From: CADEDH01 sp047974625
Lineage (GTDB): Bacteria; Actinomycetota; Acidimicrobiia; Acidimicrobiales; SZUA-35
NCBI GenBank assembly: GCA_047974625.1
Contig: JBKECK010000044.1
Coordinates: 28,621 to 92,620 of the forward strand
Direction of reading: 5' to 3'
DNA: 64,000 nt
Made by a program: the position numbers and the translations under genes. A model generated the notes under the pieces. The model saw only the letters and a program-made list of their open reading frames with translations. It was not told where the DNA came from and searched no databases. This document shows, in pieces, positions 16,681 through 26,820 of the stretch; the first letter of the stretch is position 1; every line of letters begins with the position of its first letter.

Positions 16681-17448
16681 TCAGCAGCTGTTGCGTTCGG
16701 CCACGCCGGAGGTCTGGGTCACGAAGAACTCGGGTGGATCGAGCTCCAGTAACGCGGCCACGTCGGCGCAGGCCTCGGGACCCTGGCCGAGGCGGTCGTG
16801 CACCACCGAGCGGAAGGCCAGGGCGTCGGGGAAGGCGGGGTCGGAGGCCACGGCCCGGTTGAGGTAGTCGAGGGACACTTGTCCGAGCTCGTCGGCCTGG
16901 GCGGTCATCTCGGCGTCCCCCGCCGCCTGGTCGCGGACCGACGCCGCGGCCAGCCATACGTACCAACCCCGGTAGGTCAGGGCCTCGGTGTTCTCGGGAT
17001 CGCCCTCCAGGATGCCGTCGTAGCATTCGAGGGCGCCGAGCAGGTCGCCGCCGCCGGCTCCCATCTGCTGACATTCCATGACCCGGTCCCGGGTCGAACC
17101 GGCGACGCTCCCGGTCAGCTGATCACCCACGCCGCGCTCGCCCGCGGCCCGGGCCAGGATCACGCCGGCCACGGCCGCGGCGGCCACCATGCCGACGGTG
17201 ATGAAGGTCCACCGGCGGGCCCGGCCCGGAGGGGCCGGATCGCCGGCCGGGGTGGTGGCCTCACCGTCGAGCCGCCGGAGGATGGCGGCCGCCCGCCGGG
17301 TCGCGTCCCCGTGGAGGCGGTCGTAGTCGTCTCGGGTCAGGTCGCCGTCGGCCAGTTCCCGGTCGAGCTGGTCGAGCAGATCGAGCAGGGTGTCCCGCTC
17401 CTCCTCCAGGGCCCTCCGACCTGTCGTCGAGGTGCCGCCTGCCGTCAT
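16681..17448 (-). CDS. ccmI: CcmI/CycH-like cytochrome c biogenesis protein
   Basis: A 255-residue membrane protein and the last gene of the cytochrome c maturation operon. Residues 12-62 form a helical, probably coiled-coil segment (LEEERDTLLDLLDQL). A single transmembrane helix lies near 80-100. The periplasmic part has TPR-like helices (ALECYDGILEGDPENTEAL, LNRAVASDPAFPDAL). CcmI chaperones apocytochrome c to the CcmFH heme ligation complex. The helical segment before the membrane helix is typical of shorter CcmI variants. ATG 17448 overlaps the ccmH stop as ATGA. Similarity is mainly architectural, so context carries much of the call. Confidence 0.72.
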   Translation of the reverse strand: MTAGGTSTTGRRALEEERDTLLDLLDQLDRELADGDLTRDDYDRLHGDATRRAAAILRRLDGEATTPAGDPAPPGRARRWTFITVGMVAAAAVAGVILARAAGERGVGDQLTGSVAGSTRDRVMECQQMGAGGGDLLGALECYDGILEGDPENTEALTYRGWYVWLAAASVRDQAAGDAEMTAQADELGQVSLDYLNRAVASDPAFPDALAFRSVVHDRLGQGPEACADVAALLELDPPEFFVTQTSGVAERNSC

Positions 17449-18275
17449 CGTCCCGGATCCCCGTCCGACCCCGCAGGACGCCCTCCGGAGTGGGACGGCC
17501 CGTCCCCGGCGACCGCGTCACCGTTGGGCGCGCCACCGTCGAGCGCGTCACCGTCGAGCGCGTCCCCGTCGAGCGCGCGGTCCCCGGCATCTTCCCCAGC
17601 GGATGCGTCATCGTCGACGGACGAGTCCCCGCCGACGGCGTCGTTCTCGTCGGTGGCGTGCTCGTCGGCGGCGTCCCCGGGGGTACTGTCGTCGGCCGGG
17701 TCGGGGTGACGCCGGCGGCGGGCGGCGGCCACGAGTTCCCGGTCAGCGGCGGTCGGTTCGAGGTCGGTGGGCCGGTTCCGGCTCAGCATGGCCGCCACCA
17801 GAACCGCTCCGGCCACCACGGCCATCACCGGCAAGACCCACACCAGGGACCCCAGGCCGGTGGCCGGCGGGTTGAGCAGGACCCGGGCCCCGTAGGCGGT
17901 CACCAGCTGATCCCGGATCTGCTCGTCGGTGGCCCCTGAGCTGACCTCCTCGCCGATGAACTGGCGGATAGTCACCGCCACGGCCGCGTTCGACTCGGCC
18001 ACGCTCTCCCCCTGGCACTGGGGGCAGGCGTAACTGGCCGACAGCCGCTGGATGCGCTCGGCGTCGGTCTCGGCGCCGCCACGGTCGGCGGCCGCCACCA
18101 CTAGGAGCGCCACCGCGGCGACCGCCACCGCCACCCAGGCCAGGCGCCGCCACGACCGGGCCGGTGGCCCGGCGTCCACCGAGCCACCGGTGTCGCCGTC
18201 GGAGGACCCCGGTGAGGACGGGGAGGGTGGGGAGGAAGAACGCCGGGCGGCCCGGTCGGTGCCGGTGCTGCTCAC
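17445..18275 (-). CDS. ccmH: CcmH-type cytochrome c maturation oxidoreductase subunit
   Basis: A 276-residue protein. An N-terminal transmembrane helix lies near 40-62 and the CcmH domain follows, with the redox pair Cys84-Pro-Gln-Cys87 in SYACPQCQGESV, ESNAAVAVTIRQFI and ARVLLNPPATG. A second helix lies near 148-170. CcmH reduces the apocytochrome CxxCH thiols for heme ligation. The C-terminal 100 residues are an acidic low-complexity tail with repeats of the type DGDAL, encoded by short GC-rich DNA repeats at about 17520-17575; such a tail is unusual for the family. GTG 18275 has AGAGGAG upstream. The gap to ccmG is 13 bases. Confidence 0.88.
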   Translation of the reverse strand: MSSTGTDRAARRSSSPPSPSSPGSSDGDTGGSVDAGPPARSWRRLAWVAVAVAAVALLVVAAADRGGAETDAERIQRLSASYACPQCQGESVAESNAAVAVTIRQFIGEEVSSGATDEQIRDQLVTAYGARVLLNPPATGLGSLVWVLPVMAVVAGAVLVAAMLSRNRPTDLEPTAADRELVAAARRRRHPDPADDSTPGDAADEHATDENDAVGGDSSVDDDASAGEDAGDRALDGDALDGDALDGGAPNGDAVAGDGPSHSGGRPAGSDGDPGR

Positions 18276-18288
18276 TGACCCGCTCCTC

Positions 18289-18902
18289 TCACTGGCCCGC
18301 TCCTTGTTGTTCGGCTTCCTCAATCAGGGTGATCAGGGACGCCGCCGTCACCTGACCCTGGATGTGCTGCACCACCTGACCGGACGGGGCGACGAGGAAG
18401 GACTCCGGGATCTGGGCCACTTGGAACGCCACCGGTATGGACGGGGCGTACAGCACCGGCCAACCTCCCCCGTTGACCTCGAAGAACGAGCCGACCGCCT
18501 CGGGCGTGTCGTTGAACACCACCGCCACCACGCTGGCCCGGCCGGTCTCCCGACCCCATTCCTCGAAGGCCTTGAGCTCCGGATGCTCGGCCTCGCAGGG
18601 TGGGCACCAGGTGGCGAAGAAGTTGACCAGCACCCATTCACCCCGCCGGTCGTCGATGTTGTAGGTGCCGCCGTCCATGGTCGGCCCGGCCACCTCGGGC
18701 ACCCGTTGGCCGACGACGGCGTTGGCCGGGTCGAGACGGTCACGGGGTCCGACGGCGAACACGGCGATCAGGCCGACCAGGACCACCCCCACGCCGAGGG
18801 CGACCCAGCGGGTGGTCCGGCGGGGCGGGGTGGGGTCGTCCGCCTCGGAAGTGGCCGTCGGGGTGGCCTCGAGGTTGGTCACCGCCTCATCTCCCATCGC
18901 CG

Positions 18903-18906
<4 letters not shown>
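18289..18906 (-). CDS. ccmG: Thiol-disulphide interchange protein CcmG/DsbE (TlpA-like)
   Basis: A 205-residue membrane-anchored thioredoxin-fold protein. One transmembrane helix (about 34-52) is followed by the thioredoxin domain with FFATWCPPCEAEHPEL (Cys101 and Cys104) and the cis-proline region IPESFLVAPSG. It supplies reductant to CcmH or apocytochrome c outside the membrane. GTG 18906 overlaps the ccmF stop codon as GTGA. A second GTG at 18882, preceded by GGGAGATG, would shorten the cytosolic tail by eight residues and is equally plausible. Confidence 0.9.
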
Positions 18907-20885
<1,979 letters not shown>

Positions 20886-20906
20886 GGGCTTCTCTCCCGT
20901 CCCGAC

Positions 20907-21488
20907 TCAGTCGGATCCGGACGGCGCGGCCCCACTGGCCGCCGGGTTCTGGACCGCCACCTGACCGCCCTCGACAGCCTCGTCGATCCGGTCGGGATTG
21001 TCTTCCACGTACTCCTCGGAGTGCTTGATCACGATCTGGGTGGAACGGAAATGGTCGCCGTCCCAGCGGCCCTCGACCACGACGGGCTGGCCGATCGCGA
21101 ACAGGGAGGTCGGTTCATCGCCCACGTGGACCACGGTGGTGTCGACCCCGTTGTAGGCCACCTTGAAGCGTAGGGCCCCCGTCTCGTCCATCCCGTCGTC
21201 GGTCTCTACGGTGCCCTGCATCCGGAAGGTCTGGTCGCCCAGATCGTCGCGCTGGGCCACGGCCTCGTCGACGTTGAGGAAGTAGACCCGGGCCTCGGCC
21301 AGGGCTTGGTACACGACCACCCCGAGGACGGCCACGATCACGGCCACGATGGCGATGTTGCGCCCGTTGCGGCTGCGGCGCGCCTCGACGGGACCGTCGT
21401 CGGGCCGGGGGGTCAGATCGAGCTGGTCCGCCGCCGTGGCGGTGGCCCCGGCATCACCGGGGTTGGTATCTCGGCTCTCGCTAGTCAA
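20907..21488 (-). CDS. ccmE: Heme chaperone CcmE
   Basis: A 193-residue protein. A 43-residue cytosolic tail is followed by one transmembrane helix (about 45-63, IAIVAVIVAVLGVVVYQAL) and an OB-fold domain (FRMQGTV, LRFKVAYNG, VVVEGRWDGDHF). The covalent heme site is KHSEEY, with His156 and Tyr160, the classical HxxxY arrangement rather than the CxxxY variant found in some archaea and sulphate reducers. It shuttles heme from CcmC to CcmF. The start is TTG 21488, with GGAGG upstream; it overlaps the end of ccmD by eight bases. Confidence 0.9.
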   Translation of the reverse strand: MTSESRDTNPGDAGATATAADQLDLTPRPDDGPVEARRSRNGRNIAIVAVIVAVLGVVVYQALAEARVYFLNVDEAVAQRDDLGDQTFRMQGTVETDDGMDETGALRFKVAYNGVDTTVVHVGDEPTSLFAIGQPVVVEGRWDGDHFRSTQIVIKHSEEYVEDNPDRIDEAVEGGQVAVQNPAASGAAPSGSD

Positions 21489-21615
21489 GGAACCGCCTCC
21501 GTTCCGGGGGGATCTGCTCGGCCAGCCGTTTGCCCTGGCGGACCAGTGCGGCCGCGTAGGCCGCCGTGCCGACGCCGACGATCAGGTAGCCGACGATCAC
21601 GTAGTTCCAGCCCAT
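21481..21615 (-). CDS. ccmD: Heme exporter protein CcmD (small membrane protein)
   Basis: A 44-residue protein, MGWNYVIVGYLIVGVGTAAY followed by a charged tail with RQGKRLAEQIPPERR. It has a single N-out helix and a basic cytosolic tail, as expected for CcmD, the small subunit that holds CcmE in the CcmABCD complex. ATG 21615 shares its A with the last base of the ccmC stop codon (TGATG). It is easily missed because a much longer unrelated open frame covers it. Size, topology and position between ccmC and ccmE all agree. Confidence 0.85.
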   Translation of the reverse strand: MGWNYVIVGYLIVGVGTAAYAAALVRQGKRLAEQIPPERRRFLD

Positions 21616-22427
21616 CAGGCACCACTCCCCATCGCGCCCCGGGTCGTCTCGGCCCGTCGTTCGGCCAGGGCCCGGGCCAGACCGAGCTCCTCGACCTGCC
21701 GCTGGAGCCAGGCCAGCCGGAACCGGTGGATGAGCAGCCAGGCGAAGACCATCAGGCCGACCACGAGCGACAGGAACAGGGTGAACAGCATCAGGCCGTC
21801 GAGCTTGGTGTCGACCCCGATGGTGGCGCCCTGGTGCAGGCTCCGGAACCACTGGACCGAGTAGTGCACGATGAACACGTTGACGAAACTGACGATGCCG
21901 AGCACTGCGGCCCGGCGGGACCGCACCGCCGAGGGGAGGTCGAGGCGGCGGACGGCCAGGTAGCCGACATACATGACGAACAGGATGGTGGTGCTGGTGA
22001 GCCGGGGGTCCCACTGCCAGTAGACGCCCCAGGTCGGCTTACCCCACAAGGACCCGGTGATGAGGGTGAAGGCGCAGAACAGGACCCCGATCTCGGCCGC
22101 CGCGCCGGCCAGGAGGTCCCAGAACACGGAGCTCTTCCGCAGGTAGATGATGCTGCCCACCAGGGTGATGGCGAACGAGATGTACATGATGGCGATCGAC
22201 GGGAGATGCACGTACATCAACCGGACCGCGTCCCGCTGACTGACCTCGGGGGGCGACAGGACGAGGGCGAACACGATGACCGCGGCCACCCCGACCAGGG
22301 AGGCGGCGCCGAGCAGACGGGTGCGCGGGCCGCCGGTGGAGGCCGGCGCCGTCTGGGGCTCCGACCTGGTCGTCTCGGAAGTGTCCGCTGGCCCGGGGGT
22401 TCCGGGCGCGGTGTCGGCTTGGCTCAC
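21615..22427 (-). CDS. ccmC: Heme-handling membrane protein CcmC
   Basis: A 270-residue protein with six transmembrane helices after a 40-residue cytosolic N-terminus. The WWD-type motif GKPTWGVYWQWDPRLTS lies near residues 125-142. Conserved histidines precede and follow it (YVHLPSIAIMY; FIVHYSVQW). CcmC loads heme onto CcmE. GTG 22427 has GGAGGAG just upstream and overlaps the ccmB stop as GTGA; the longer frame to 22514 is less likely. Confidence 0.92.
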   Translation of the reverse strand: MSQADTAPGTPGPADTSETTRSEPQTAPASTGGPRTRLLGAASLVGVAAVIVFALVLSPPEVSQRDAVRLMYVHLPSIAIMYISFAITLVGSIIYLRKSSVFWDLLAGAAAEIGVLFCAFTLITGSLWGKPTWGVYWQWDPRLTSTTILFVMYVGYLAVRRLDLPSAVRSRRAAVLGIVSFVNVFIVHYSVQWFRSLHQGATIGVDTKLDGLMLFTLFLSLVVGLMVFAWLLIHRFRLAWLQRQVEELGLARALAERRAETTRGAMGSGA

Positions 22428-23119
22428 GTCTCCTCCATCAGGGGCCCGAAGGCGAGCATCCCGACTCCCAGGTAAAGCAGTGCGAAAACCGCGAGCAGCA
22501 TCGCCCACGGCCACCCCGACACCGAGGCATCGGGGAACAGGGCGTCCCTGGTGGCCAGGGTGGCTCCCAACAGAACCGGAGTCAGCACCGGCAACACCAG
22601 CAGCGGTACCAGCGTATCCCGACTCCGTAGCCCGGCCGCGAGCGCGGCGTACAGGGTGCCGGCCAGGGTGACCCCGAGGGTGGCCATGACCACCGTGACC
22701 ACGAGCAGGAGGGGGTCGTCGAGCGGGGGGCCGAACACGATGAAGGACCCGATGCCGAGCACTACCTCGATGACGAGCAGCTGGGCGGCCACCGCCAGGG
22801 CCTTCCCCAGGAAGACGCCGGCCGGGTCGATCCCTGCCATCCGCAGGGCGTCGAGGTTGCCCTCGCTGGCCTCCAGAGCGAAGGCCCGCCCCAGGGCCAT
22901 GAGGGCGGACAGGAGCACAGTGAGCCAGAACAACCCGGGGGCGACCTCCTCGAGCACGGAGCGTCGCACCTCCCCCACAACGGCCAGATCGGGGGAGATG
23001 GCCAGGCCGAACAGGATGAGGATGAGGAGCCCGAACGGGAGCACCTGGACCAGCACGACCCGTGAGGTCATTTCGATCCGCAGGTCCTTGACCGCCATCA
23101 GGAGGGTGTCGCGCAGCAC
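22424..23119 (-). CDS. ccmB: Heme exporter ABC permease CcmB
   Basis: A 231-residue protein with six hydrophobic helices. It contains the family-typical KDLRIEMTSR at the N-terminus, FALEASEGNLDALRMAGIDP in the cytosolic loop and LLVLPVLTPVLLGA. With CcmA it forms the ABC unit that releases holo-CcmE from CcmCD. GTG 23119 has only a weak ribosome binding site; an internal ATG at residue 8 is an alternative. The 84-base gap to ccmA is the second largest in the operon. Confidence 0.9.
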   Translation of the reverse strand: MLRDTLLMAVKDLRIEMTSRVVLVQVLPFGLLILILFGLAISPDLAVVGEVRRSVLEEVAPGLFWLTVLLSALMALGRAFALEASEGNLDALRMAGIDPAGVFLGKALAVAAQLLVIEVVLGIGSFIVFGPPLDDPLLLVVTVVMATLGVTLAGTLYAALAAGLRSRDTLVPLLVLPVLTPVLLGATLATRDALFPDASVSGWPWAMLLAVFALLYLGVGMLAFGPLMEET

Positions 23120-23203
23120 GTTCGGTTCGTTCCCGCTTCGTGGTCTCTGGTTTCTCGGATCGGTCGCGCTAGGTGACGGGACCGTGTCCGCCGGGGGCCG
23201 CCG

Positions 23204-24109
23204 TCAGTCGGACGAGGCGGTGACCTCGACCGTATCGGCTCCCTCGGACGGGGCCGTTCCGTCGCCGACCTCGGACGCGTCCGGTTCGTGCGGCCCGTCG
23301 GGGCCGTCCGGACCGTGCGGTTGGCCGGGGCCGGCGGGCTCGGTGTGGTGCCGTCCCTCGTCGGTGACCTGCCCACCGGTCACGGTGACGGTCCGGGTGG
23401 CGATCTCGGTCGCCCGGTCATCGTCGTGGGAGGCCATCATGACGGTGGCGCCGAACACGATCGCGTGCCGGATGAGGCCGTCGACGAAATCGCGGCCGTT
23501 GGCGTCGAGGCCGGCGTGCGGCTCGTCGAGCAGCCACAACCGGGGACGGCGGCTGACCAGGACGGCGAGGGAGGCCCGCCGCCGCTGACCGGCCGACAAC
23601 CGAGCCACCCGAACGTCGCGGAGGCGGCCGTTGAGGGCCAACCGGTCGAGCACGGGCTCGATCGAGGACGGTTCCAGGCGGTTGGCCCGGGCCCAGAACT
23701 GGAGGTTCTCCTCCACCGTCAGCTCGTCGTAGAGGAAGCTCTGGTGGGCCAGGAGCCCGGTCTGGCGGCGCAGCAACCTGCGTTGCCGCCGGTCGGCCAG
23801 ATCATGACCGAGCACCTCGGCCGTTCCCCCGTTTAGCGAGGCCAGGCCGGCCACCAGCCGGAGCAGGGTGGTCTTGCCGGCCCCGTTGGGACCGCGCAGC
23901 AGGACGACCTCACCCTCGGCCACCTCCAGGTCGGCTCCGGCCAAGGCCGGGAACCGGTCGATCAGGCTGATGGCGCCGACCAGGCGGACGATCGGCTCGT
24001 CCGGCCCGTACCCCCGGCTCGTGACACGACCGTCCGGGCCACCATCGCCCCTCCGGGAGGCGGTGTCCGGGACGGCCCGGTCATTCGGCGAGCCCGTGGA
24101 TTCGGTCAC
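23204..24109 (-). CDS. ccmA: Heme exporter ABC ATPase CcmA
   Basis: A 301-residue ABC ATPase. Walker A GPNGAGKTT is at about 73-81, the signature LSAGQRRR near 170, Walker B RLWLLDEP and the switch histidine SHDDD. The core of about 200 residues is flanked by a 35-residue N-terminal and a 55-residue C-terminal low-complexity extension rich in Gly, Pro, Asp and Glu, which standard CcmA lacks. It is the first gene of the ccm operon. GTG 24109 is chosen because longer readings lack a ribosome binding site and run into the divergent ABC gene. Confidence 0.9.
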   Translation of the reverse strand: MTESTGSPNDRAVPDTASRRGDGGPDGRVTSRGYGPDEPIVRLVGAISLIDRFPALAGADLEVAEGEVVLLRGPNGAGKTTLLRLVAGLASLNGGTAEVLGHDLADRRQRRLLRRQTGLLAHQSFLYDELTVEENLQFWARANRLEPSSIEPVLDRLALNGRLRDVRVARLSAGQRRRASLAVLVSRRPRLWLLDEPHAGLDANGRDFVDGLIRHAIVFGATVMMASHDDDRATEIATRTVTVTGGQVTDEGRHHTEPAGPGQPHGPDGPDGPHEPDASEVGDGTAPSEGADTVEVTASSD

Positions 24110-24230
24110 GCCGACAACGATACGGCTCCCGGTGGACCGGTCCGCCCCCCGAGCCGGGGAGTTGGGCCACCCCGACGGCCGGCCGCGGCCGGGCCCAGAC
24201 CTCCCGACCCGGCTGCTACCTTTGGGCGAC

Positions 24231-24917
24231 ATGGTCAGACGACACCCGGAGACCCCCGTCGGACCGGGCGCGGAGCCATCGATCCCGCCCCTCACCACCC
24301 GACCCCGGCCCCCGATGCTCCGGTTGCGCGGCGTCACCAAACGTTTCGGCAAGCGAACGGTGCTCGACGGGTTCGACCTCGACGTGGCCGCCGGGGAGCT
24401 GGTGGCCGTCGTGGGGGCCAACGGCAGCGGCAAGTCGACCCTGCTCAAGATCTGCGCCGGCGTGATCCGTCCCGACGCCGGCACGGTCGAGGTGTTCGGC
24501 ACGGTCGGGTGGTGCCCCCAGGCCGGTGGCCTGGCCGATGGGCTGACCGCCGACGAGCAGTTCGTCCTGTTCGGGGCACCGGGGAACCCCACCCGGGCCA
24601 CGGCCCGGGCCCGCGGCCGACGCGAGGCGGCCGCGATCGACTGGACCCCCACCGACCAGGTGGCCTCGGAGCTATCGGGCGGGACCCGGCAGAAGCTGAA
24701 CCTGGTGGTGTCGACCCTCGGTCACCCCGATCTGCTGCTGCTGGACGAGCCGTACCAGGGGTTCGACAGGGGCACCTACCTCGACTTCTGGACCCAGGTC
24801 GAACGGTGGCGGTCCCAGGGCCGGGCCGTGGTGGTCATCACCCACGTCCTGCACGAGCTCCACCGGGTGGACCGCGTGGTCGACCTCGGCCGATCCGAGC
24901 GGGGCGTGGCGGTATGA
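24231..24917 (+). CDS. ABC transporter ATP-binding protein
   Basis: A 228-residue ATPase with GANGSGKST as Walker A, ELSGGTRQKLNL as signature and LLLLDEPYQGFD as Walker B. The Q-loop region is WCPQAG. It overlaps the following permease gene as ATGA, forming a two-gene ABC-2 exporter. ATG 24231 gives a 28-residue leader before the fold; ATG 24315 would remove it. No clear ribosome binding site precedes either. The transported substrate is unknown. It diverges from ccmA over 121 bases. Confidence 0.85.
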   Translation: MVRRHPETPVGPGAEPSIPPLTTRPRPPMLRLRGVTKRFGKRTVLDGFDLDVAAGELVAVVGANGSGKSTLLKICAGVIRPDAGTVEVFGTVGWCPQAGGLADGLTADEQFVLFGAPGNPTRATARARGRREAAAIDWTPTDQVASELSGGTRQKLNLVVSTLGHPDLLLLDEPYQGFDRGTYLDFWTQVERWRSQGRAVVVITHVLHELHRVDRVVDLGRSERGVAV

Positions 24918-25666
24918 GCGGCGTCGAGCGAAACGGGCCGGAGCGAGTGATGGGGCCGATCGGCCGCTGGATGGTCGTGATGGAGATGACCCTGCGGGAG
25001 CTGCTCCGTCGACGGGTCATGCTGGTCCTGCTGATCGCCGTGCCGGCCACGTTCGCCCTGTCCAGCGCCGATCACGAGGGCCGGGCCATCCGGTTCGCGG
25101 CGATCGGCACAGCGTGGGCCGCCTCCACCCTGGGGCTGTTCAGCGCCCTCGGTTCGCGGGACGTGGACCGCCGCCTCCGGGTGGCCGGTCATTCGATGAG
25201 CGGCCTGACCGTCGGTCGCCTCGGTTCGGTGACCGTCCTCAGCGGGATCCTGGCCGGTGGGGCGGCGGCGGCCTGCATCGCCTACTTCCAGCCCGATCGT
25301 TGGCCGGCCGTGCTGCTGATGTTCGCCCTCGTGGCGCTGATCGGACCCCCGTTCGGGATGGTCTGCGCCGCCCTGGTGCCCCGGGAGCTGGAGGGCGCCC
25401 TGGTGCTGATGACCGTCACCGGTATGCAGTTCCTGATGGACCCGGTCAGGGCGGCGGCCAAGCTCCTGCCGTTCTGGTCGACCCGGGAGCTCGCCACCTA
25501 CGCCGTCGACCACACAGGAGTCACCGACCTCCGCCAGGCCGTGCTCCACGCCGCCGTGTACCTGCTGGGCCTGACCGTAGTGTTGGTGATGGTCCAACGC
25601 CGCCGACTGCACCGCTGGGTACGACCGCAGCCGACCGTCGGCCCCAACCCGGCCCGACCGGTCTGA
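24914..25666 (+). CDS. ABC-2 type membrane permease
   Basis: A 250-residue protein with six hydrophobic segments and a cytosolic N-terminus carrying LRELLRRRVMLVLL. The sequence is otherwise poorly distinctive. It is translationally coupled to the preceding ATPase, so the pair is a complete ABC-2 exporter half. No extracellular domain is apparent. The substrate is unknown. Confidence 0.82.
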   Translation: MSGVERNGPERVMGPIGRWMVVMEMTLRELLRRRVMLVLLIAVPATFALSSADHEGRAIRFAAIGTAWAASTLGLFSALGSRDVDRRLRVAGHSMSGLTVGRLGSVTVLSGILAGGAAAACIAYFQPDRWPAVLLMFALVALIGPPFGMVCAALVPRELEGALVLMTVTGMQFLMDPVRAAAKLLPFWSTRELATYAVDHTGVTDLRQAVLHAAVYLLGLTVVLVMVQRRRLHRWVRPQPTVGPNPARPV

Positions 25667-25687
25667 GGCGCCGCCGGCTCCCCGACC

Positions 25688-25796
25688 CCAAGGCCTCATC
25701 CGGTCTTTCGCTCTTCGGCCAAGGCCTCATCCGGTCTCGGGTCTTCGGCCAAGGCCTCATCCTGTCTCGGGTCTTCGGCCAAGGCCTCATCCTGTA
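25688..25796. repeat. Four tandem copies of the interspersed repeat, inverted (locus B)
   Basis: Units start at 25688, 25719, 25749 and 25779; the first is 31 bases, the next two 30, the last truncated after about 18. On the minus strand each reads GATGAGGCCTTGGCCGAAGA in its core or a close variant, related to locus A at 2581. The array fills the gap after the ABC permease and before the small membrane protein at 25870. Confidence 0.88.
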
Positions 25797-25869
25797 ACCC
25801 GCCGGGTTCGGCGATACCCCTGGTTCGCGGCGAGGTGGCACCGGCCCGCCACCGCGGCAGGCTGGAACG

Positions 25870-26130
25870 GTGGTGGAATCACCTGATCCGGTCCTGGCTT
25901 CCCGAGCCCGTGTCGCCCGATGGGTCAAGCTTGGTCTCCGGACCGGGTACGGCCTGTTCGGCCTGGCGATGGTGGTCTTCTTCCTCGGCCTGATCTTCGA
26001 CTTCACCGACCTGGTGGCCGCAGTCATCACCGTCTGCCTGATCGTGGGCTCATTCGTGCTCGCCCCCGCCATCGTGTTCAACTACGGAGTGAAGGCGGCG
26101 GAACGGGCCGATCGGGAAGGATCGTGGTGA
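25870..26130 (+). CDS. Small two-helix membrane protein
   Basis: An 86-residue protein with two transmembrane helices (about 28-48 and 50-70) and a charged tail AERADREGSW. It is conserved-looking in actinobacteria but of unknown function. The start is the first of two adjacent GTG codons (25870 or 25873). Its stop overlaps the GTG start of the TetR regulator, so the two are coupled. Confidence 0.65.
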   Translation: MVESPDPVLASRARVARWVKLGLRTGYGLFGLAMVVFFLGLIFDFTDLVAAVITVCLIVGSFVLAPAIVFNYGVKAAERADREGSW

Positions 26131-26801
26131 CGAAACAGGAAGAGGCGGCCGGAGCGGACATGACCTCGGTAGCCGATCCCGACAGCGACAACACCGACGG
26201 ATCGGACGGCGCCCGGGCCACGGTGCGGCTCCCGGCGGCCACCCGACGCCTGCAACTGCTCGGCGTCGCCCGTCAAGAGTTCGGCCGAACCGGATTCCAC
26301 CAGACGACGATGTCCGACCTGGCCGCCCGGGCCGGCGTCACCAAACCCGTCCTGTACCAGCACTTCGCCTCCAAACGCGACCTCTACACCGCGGTCCTGG
26401 CCGACGCCGGCCAACGGCTCGAGGCGGCCCTGGCCGACGCGGTCGACGAGGGGGCGACCCCCCGGGACCAGGTGGATCTCGGCTTCGAGGCCTACGTGCG
26501 GTTCGTCCAGACCGACCGCGACGGCTTCCGGCTACTGTTCTCCAGCACGTCCCGCCAGGACAAGGAGTGGGCAGCGATCGGGAACCGGGTCCAGGAGGCC
26601 GTGGCCGGCGCCATCGCCCAGCGGATCGACGTCGAGGGCATGAGCGACAGCCACCGGATGGTGTTGGCCCACGGCATCATCGGCCTGGCCGAGGGGATGA
26701 TGCGGTACTGGCACTCGGGAGCGGCCGAGGGCATTGACTTCGACGATCTGCTGGCCGACCTGCAGACCCTGGCCTGGGGCGGGGTCCAGGGCCTGGACTG
26801 A
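26127..26801 (+). CDS. TetR/AcrR family regulator
   Basis: A 224-residue repressor. After a 33-residue acidic tail, the TetR helix-turn-helix (about 38-85) reads GVARQEFGRTGFHQTTMSDLA, then AGVTKPVLYQHFASKRDLY. The C-terminal ligand domain includes RFVQTDRDGFRLLF, a segment typical of actinobacterial TetR proteins of the AcrR type. GTG 26127 overlaps the previous stop codon and is preceded by GGGAAGG. Its target is unknown; the coupled small membrane protein is a candidate. Confidence 0.85.
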   Translation: MTKQEEAAGADMTSVADPDSDNTDGSDGARATVRLPAATRRLQLLGVARQEFGRTGFHQTTMSDLAARAGVTKPVLYQHFASKRDLYTAVLADAGQRLEAALADAVDEGATPRDQVDLGFEAYVRFVQTDRDGFRLLFSSTSRQDKEWAAIGNRVQEAVAGAIAQRIDVEGMSDSHRMVLAHGIIGLAEGMMRYWHSGAAEGIDFDDLLADLQTLAWGGVQGLD

Positions 26802-26820
26802 CGGTGCGGTTGGGGGGCGG

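Noticed and set aside
17520..17580. GC-rich direct repeats resembling an intergenic array
   Set aside because: They are inside ccmH and encode its DGDAL-type acidic tail.
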